Shown one piece after another: positions 60,976-64,000 of a stretch of DNA of 64,000 bases. Both the position numbers and the translations under genes were made by a program. Numbering within the stretch: position 1 is the stretch's first letter; the number at the start of each line of letters is the position of its first letter. The DNA is from Acanthosepion lycidas (Eukaryota > Mollusca > Cephalopoda > Sepiida > Sepiidae): contig OZ010603.1 in assembly GCA_963932145.1 (NCBI GenBank), positions 80,585,622-80,649,621 of the forward strand, read 5' to 3'. The notes beneath the pieces are model-generated. The model saw only the letters and a list, made by a program, of their open reading frames with translations, did no database searches and was not told the DNA's origin.

Positions 60976-61488
60976 CCTGATGTTATCGGACTGTAGGGGG
61001 TCGATCCCAGCGTGTGGCACCTTTGGAAAGTGCCTAAAAACCATACCACGAGTGGGCCCAAGTCTTGTGAGTAAAACTGTAGAGGTGGAACACTTGGGGG
61101 CCGTCGATAGCTGTGCTAGCACGAAATCAAAAGTCATCGTGACCGACGGATTGAGCGTTCAAATTGTTGATCACGCTAGATAACACGCTCTTTTCCAAAA
61201 ACTGTAAGTAATGTCTACTCAGCATAGTTTTCAGTATAAACCACTGGTGGGCTCTGTGGGTGTTGAACAAACATACATACGTCTGAGAAAGCGTCTGCAA
61301 TAGGGATTGGCTAACCGCCCTAGTAGACTAGTATCTTCGAATACGATTGATCAGCTACAGACACAGACACATATATAAATATTTATATATGTGTGCGTTG
61401 ATTTCAATGTTCACTTTCATATTTATATTTAAATACGCTCTATCTCTGATATTGAGCATTTTATCCCATAAAAACAGCACACCTTAAG
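60976..61488. other. Unassigned, partly repeat-like
   Basis: GGGGTCGATCCCAGCGTGTG at 60998-61017 is B-box-like, so a SINE fragment is possible. GTTGATTTCAATGTTCACTT near 61398 recurs in related form (GTTGACTCCAATGTTCACTT) at 61984. Short open frames of 77-85 codons on both strands are not convincing. Confidence 0.3.
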
Positions 61489-61510
61489 AATATATATATA
61501 TATATATATA
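61489..61510. repeat. Short (TA)n tract
   Basis: A TA run immediately precedes and partly overlaps the start of the 142-bp palindrome. Confidence 0.9.
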
Positions 61511-61647
61511 ATTATTTATTTAAAAATATGATTCCAACACGCTACATAAGAGGTCTCATGTTTCAAAACAAGAGCCGGCTCTTGTTTTGAAACATAAGAA
61601 CTCTTATGTAGCGTGTTGGAATCATATTTTTAAATAAATAATTATAT
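61506..61647. repeat. 142-bp near-perfect palindrome with no spacer
   Basis: Arms of 71 bp, 61506-61576 and 61577-61647, meet at the centre GCC|GGC. They share AATATGATTCCAACACGCTA, CATAAGAG and TTTCAAAACAAGAGCC with their reverse complements. Only two positions mismatch, in GGTCTC against the reverse of AAGAAC, near 61553-61558. It has no coding content. It is probably a foldback MITE, with TA-rich flanks. Confidence 0.92.
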
Positions 61648-61758
61648 TTATGCTCTACTTTCGTATCGAGCACTATTTTTAAAAAATAATTACAAAAATA
61701 CTAAGGAACTTTGGATTATTTACCAAACCAGTTTCTTTCCTATTTTCTACAATATCTT

Positions 61759-61862
<104 letters not shown>

Positions 61863-61933
61863 TTAATAATGTTTGTGTATTTTTAAGCAGTTATTTCTAT
61901 ATTTTCTTCTAATATTCAAGTAATCATATTAAA

Positions 61934-61980
61934 GAGAAGCCTGACGATTGCGGCTAGTATCAAACAGCCTGTCGTCTCTG
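61934..61980 (+). ncRNA. Hammerhead-ribozyme-like motif 2, core-mutated
   Basis: CUGACGA is at 61941-61947. A weak stem II follows (UUGC with GUAU, again with a U-U at its base). CAAA replaces GAAA at 61961-61964. Stem III is ACA-GCC-UGU and the cleavage base is C 61973. Stem I pairs GUCUCU (61974-61979) with AGAAGC (61935-61940), with one mismatch and one G-U. The layout equals motif 1: three-pair stem III, three-base loop, UC. The G-to-C change in GAAA should abolish cleavage. Confidence 0.45.
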
Positions 61981-62000
61981 AGTGTTGACTCCAATGTTCA

Positions 62001-62002
<2 letters not shown>

Positions 62003-62071
<69 letters not shown>
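62003..62071. repeat. (TA)n microsatellite
   Basis: A pure TA run of about 34 units bounds the right side of the module with hammerhead-like motif 2. Confidence 0.95.
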
Positions 62072-62073
<2 letters not shown>

Positions 62074-62526
62074 CAGCTACAGAGAAAATGTATCGCTGGA
62101 CATTTCGCTATAAATAGGTATTTTGGTCAGCATATTTTAGTCACATTATTCGCGATGCACAGGCTGACATCTACCAACAAAGATGGATAGGTCGGCCTGG
62201 CGGCAGGTTCCATGGACTGCACGTTCACCCAAACTCAACCCTTTTGTTTTTTGTCTGTGAGGCCAGCTAAAACAATTGGTTTATACAGCAGACATAATGC
62301 AGTGACGTTTCGCCAACGTGTCATGGGGTCTGCGAAACCGTTCAACACCGTCTGGGAGTATTTAAAAGGGCCCGACAGTCAATGATAGCTTCGGAAATGT
62401 TTCCTGGTGAATTGGAGTAAATCCTATCTTTTTGGTTATTTTTTGTTCTCTATTTGAATTGAGTACTATTTGAACAAATAAGTATGTTCAAATAATAGGT
62501 AAATATTTATGTCACACCCGGTTTAT
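62072..62526. other. Unassigned region
   Basis: I see no recognised gene or repeat family. TATAAATAG at 62109-62117 is a perfect TATA-box consensus but has no gene downstream. GTATTTAAAAGGGCCCGACA near 62358 has another TATA-like string. Confidence 0.35.
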
Positions 62527-62528
62527 AA

Positions 62529-63085
62529 AGGGTGTATCAAAAATACTTTTACAAGCGTTGCGGGTGGGTTTTTCACATCGAACGAAGGAGAAATTTCATA
62601 TAAACATCTGTTAACTAATTCTTCGTTTTTGAGTTATTAACCTTAAAACTTACGGTAAACGCTGGTAAGTGTACAATCCAAGAGACAATCCCCAAATATT
62701 TATTATCATAGTTTGTGGTGCAACAGATCCTGTCTCAGGAACGCGTGGATAAGCAGCAGCAAAGGTTGGATGGCTCGGCTGCCTTTGGTCTGCATTCGCA
62801 ATCTGAAACCCCCATGCAGCCTCGCGTCCATTATCATTCGTATGTAAAAATCATATCTACCTGCTCACGATATGAATATCCTGGCATTGTTAAACGGAAT
62901 ACTTGTCAGCTAACTCACTGCCACACACGTTAAACGTTGACGGCAGACTAACGTCAAATGTACACGAATGACAAATGTAACCTAGTCTACATCGCAACGC
63001 AGCGCAATCTACCGTAAATTTTCTTTAAATTTAATAGCTCAAAAACGAAGGATTTGCGGACATATGTTTATATGAAGTCTGTGGT
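62529..63085 (-). mobile_element. Internally deleted Tc1/mariner-like element with inverted ends
   Basis: The left end GGGTGTATCAAAAATAC continues through CATATAAACATCTG to TTCTTCGTTTTTGAGTTATT. The right end carries the inverse, AATAGCTCAAAAACGAAGGA followed by CATATGTTTATATGAAG. The outer right terminus appears truncated at about 63085. It encloses a short N-terminal transposase remnant on the minus strand. It is related to the element at 60227. Confidence 0.75.
62715..62887 (-). pseudogene. Tc1/mariner-like transposase N-terminal fragment
   Basis: From the minus-strand ATG at 62887 the frame reads MPGYSYREQVDMIFTY, then shifts into EAAWGFQIANADQRQPSHPT, FAAAYPRVPETGSVAP. This parallels MTAYSSCEQVDIIFTFG in the element at 60452, so both belong to one family. 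The rest of the gene is deleted. Confidence 0.75.
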
Positions 63086-63140
63086 TGTTTATTGTGAGGA
63101 AGACTCGTCGAAATTATATGTATGTATAATCCTCAACGAT

Positions 63141-63185
63141 GGCATGATTCGGTGTTTCAGGCACAATGCAATCGTCAGGTGCTGG
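63141..63185 (-). ncRNA. Hammerhead-ribozyme-like motif 3
   Basis: On the minus strand CUGACGA (63178-63172) is followed by a short stem II (GCA with UGC, U-U at the base), GAAAC (63158-63154) and ACCGAAUC. Stem III is degraded here relative to motif 4 (ACACCGAAU in place of ACUCCGAGU). Stem I is weak, with GCA/UGC possible after a C-A mismatch. Confidence 0.35.
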
Positions 63186-63214
63186 GAAGAGAGTGACAGA
63201 TAAATGGACCCTCG

Positions 63215-63262
63215 TCAGTGGCCTGACTCGGAGTTTCATGCATAAGGTAATCGTCAGGTGGT
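63215..63262 (-). ncRNA. Hammerhead-ribozyme-like motif 4
   Basis: On the minus strand CUGACGA (63257-63251), GAAA (63237-63234), stem III ACU-CCG-AGU and the cleavage C (63225) are all intact. Stem II has decayed to about two pairs. It is a tandem relative of motif 3 at an offset of 79 bp. Confidence 0.35.
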
Positions 63263-63598
63263 GCGTTGAGTAATTTAATTTTTAATAAATATATCTGTTT
63301 AACGCATTGTGGTCAGTGTCCATATATTATACGGGGATTACGGTTTTTCATTTAAAAATATATGTTGCCTTTAAAATAGACGGGATTTTTATTTTATATA
63401 TAAAAATAAGCGCGGATAAATATTTTATTTTGTAATTAAAATAAAAATGGATTAAATGTTATTTCTTAAAAAATATCTATTAAAATAGACAAACCTGAAG
63501 CTACATAAAAATATATTAATTTTCAAAGTTGGGATCATTATTTTATAGTAAACATAAAAAGGATTACTGTTTTGTTTTAAATTAAAAAAAAATGTTAG
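63263..63598. other. AT-rich unassigned stretch
   Basis: No gene or clear repeat is seen. TAAAATAGACGGGATTTTT-like strings (63376) recur weakly and may be degenerate versions of the minisatellite that follows. Confidence 0.4.
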
Positions 63599-64000
63599 TA
63601 TATATAATTCCATATATAAAAAAGATGTATCTTTTTTATGAAAAAAAATCTTGTTAATTTTTTGATACATAATTTTATATATAAAAGATTTTTGTTAAAT
63701 TTTATGATATATAATTTTATATATAACTGATTTTTGTTAATTTTTATATATAATTTTATATATAAAAGATTTTTGTTCAATTTTATGATATATAATTTTA
63801 TATATAAATGATTTTTGTTAATATTTTTATATATAATTTTATATATAAAAAGATTTTTGCTAAAGTTTTTATATATAATTTTATATATAAAAGATTTTTA
63901 TTTTTATATCTAATTTTATATATAAAAAAGATTTTTATTAATTTTTTGATATATAATTTTTTATATATAAAATTTTTTTGTTTATATCTTATATAGAATT
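63599..64000. repeat. AT-rich minisatellite of about 41-46 bp, open at the right edge
   Basis: About nine units share TATATAATTTTATATATAAA, a near-palindrome, followed by AAGATTTTTGTTAATTTTT and a short variable tail such as TGATA. Unit length varies by a few bases. G+C is a few percent. Lys/Asn/Ile/Tyr-rich open frames on both strands follow from composition. The array continues past the window. Confidence 0.88.

Noticed and set aside
63452..63996. Lys/Asn/Ile/Tyr-rich open frames at the right edge
   Set aside because: They are compositional by-products of the AT-rich minisatellite, present on both strands.

Overview
The window is eukaryotic and consists of repeats and transposon debris. 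I found no intact host gene, no bacterial-type operon, no CRISPR array and no intact tRNA or rRNA gene. Mariner/Tc1 transposase fossils, a piggyBac-like pair, tRNA-derived SINEs, long (TA)n and (CA)n tracts and about 63% A+T in the satellite point to an invertebrate animal. A cephalopod or other mollusc is plausible, but that is inference from the repeat mix and no diagnostic gene supports it.

Region 1 (1-45053) is one uninterrupted head-to-tail satellite array. The monomer is 115 bp, there are about 392 copies, and all are in the same orientation. It has two homogenised halves. In the left half (to about 21.7 kb) most monomers read AATAATCCTG and GTTTCTTAACAGG. In the right half (from about 24 kb) most read AATATTCCTG and many read GTTTCGTAACAGG. 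A 2.3-kb zone of more divergent monomers lies between them. Both halves have multi-monomer (higher-order) repeats, including a 6,663-bp tandem duplication on the left and 9- to 13-monomer blocks on the right. Short open frames within the array are by-products of the repeat.

Region 2 (45054-51040) begins where the satellite runs into a decayed mariner transposase. It continues as a degenerate tandem array of a second, roughly 400-650-bp AT-rich unit. That array is interrupted by a Tc1/mariner fossil, two tRNA-like SINEs, (TA)n tracts, two nearly perfect mariner-type palindromes and a tandem piggyBac-like pair at TTAA.

Region 3 (51041-58060) holds a LINE reverse-transcriptase tail, a GC-richer hairpin-forming 230-255-bp tandem repeat, and a structurally complete but dead mariner with a foldback element nested in its transposase. 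An 861-bp inverted-repeat element and a promoter- or LTR-like segment follow.

Region 4 (58061-64000) contains internally deleted mariner/Tc1 elements, MITEs, a 142-bp palindrome with no spacer, several (TA)n tracts and an AT-rich minisatellite at the right edge. Four hammerhead-ribozyme-like motifs occur here. Two of them sit in roughly 145-bp modules bounded on both sides by (TA)n tracts.

Taken together this looks like the edge of a large satellite block, possibly pericentromeric or other heterochromatin, passing into a graveyard of nested transposons. The most notable signals are the recurrent hammerhead-like fold, the higher-order structure and nested dyads of the satellite, and several near-perfect palindromes.
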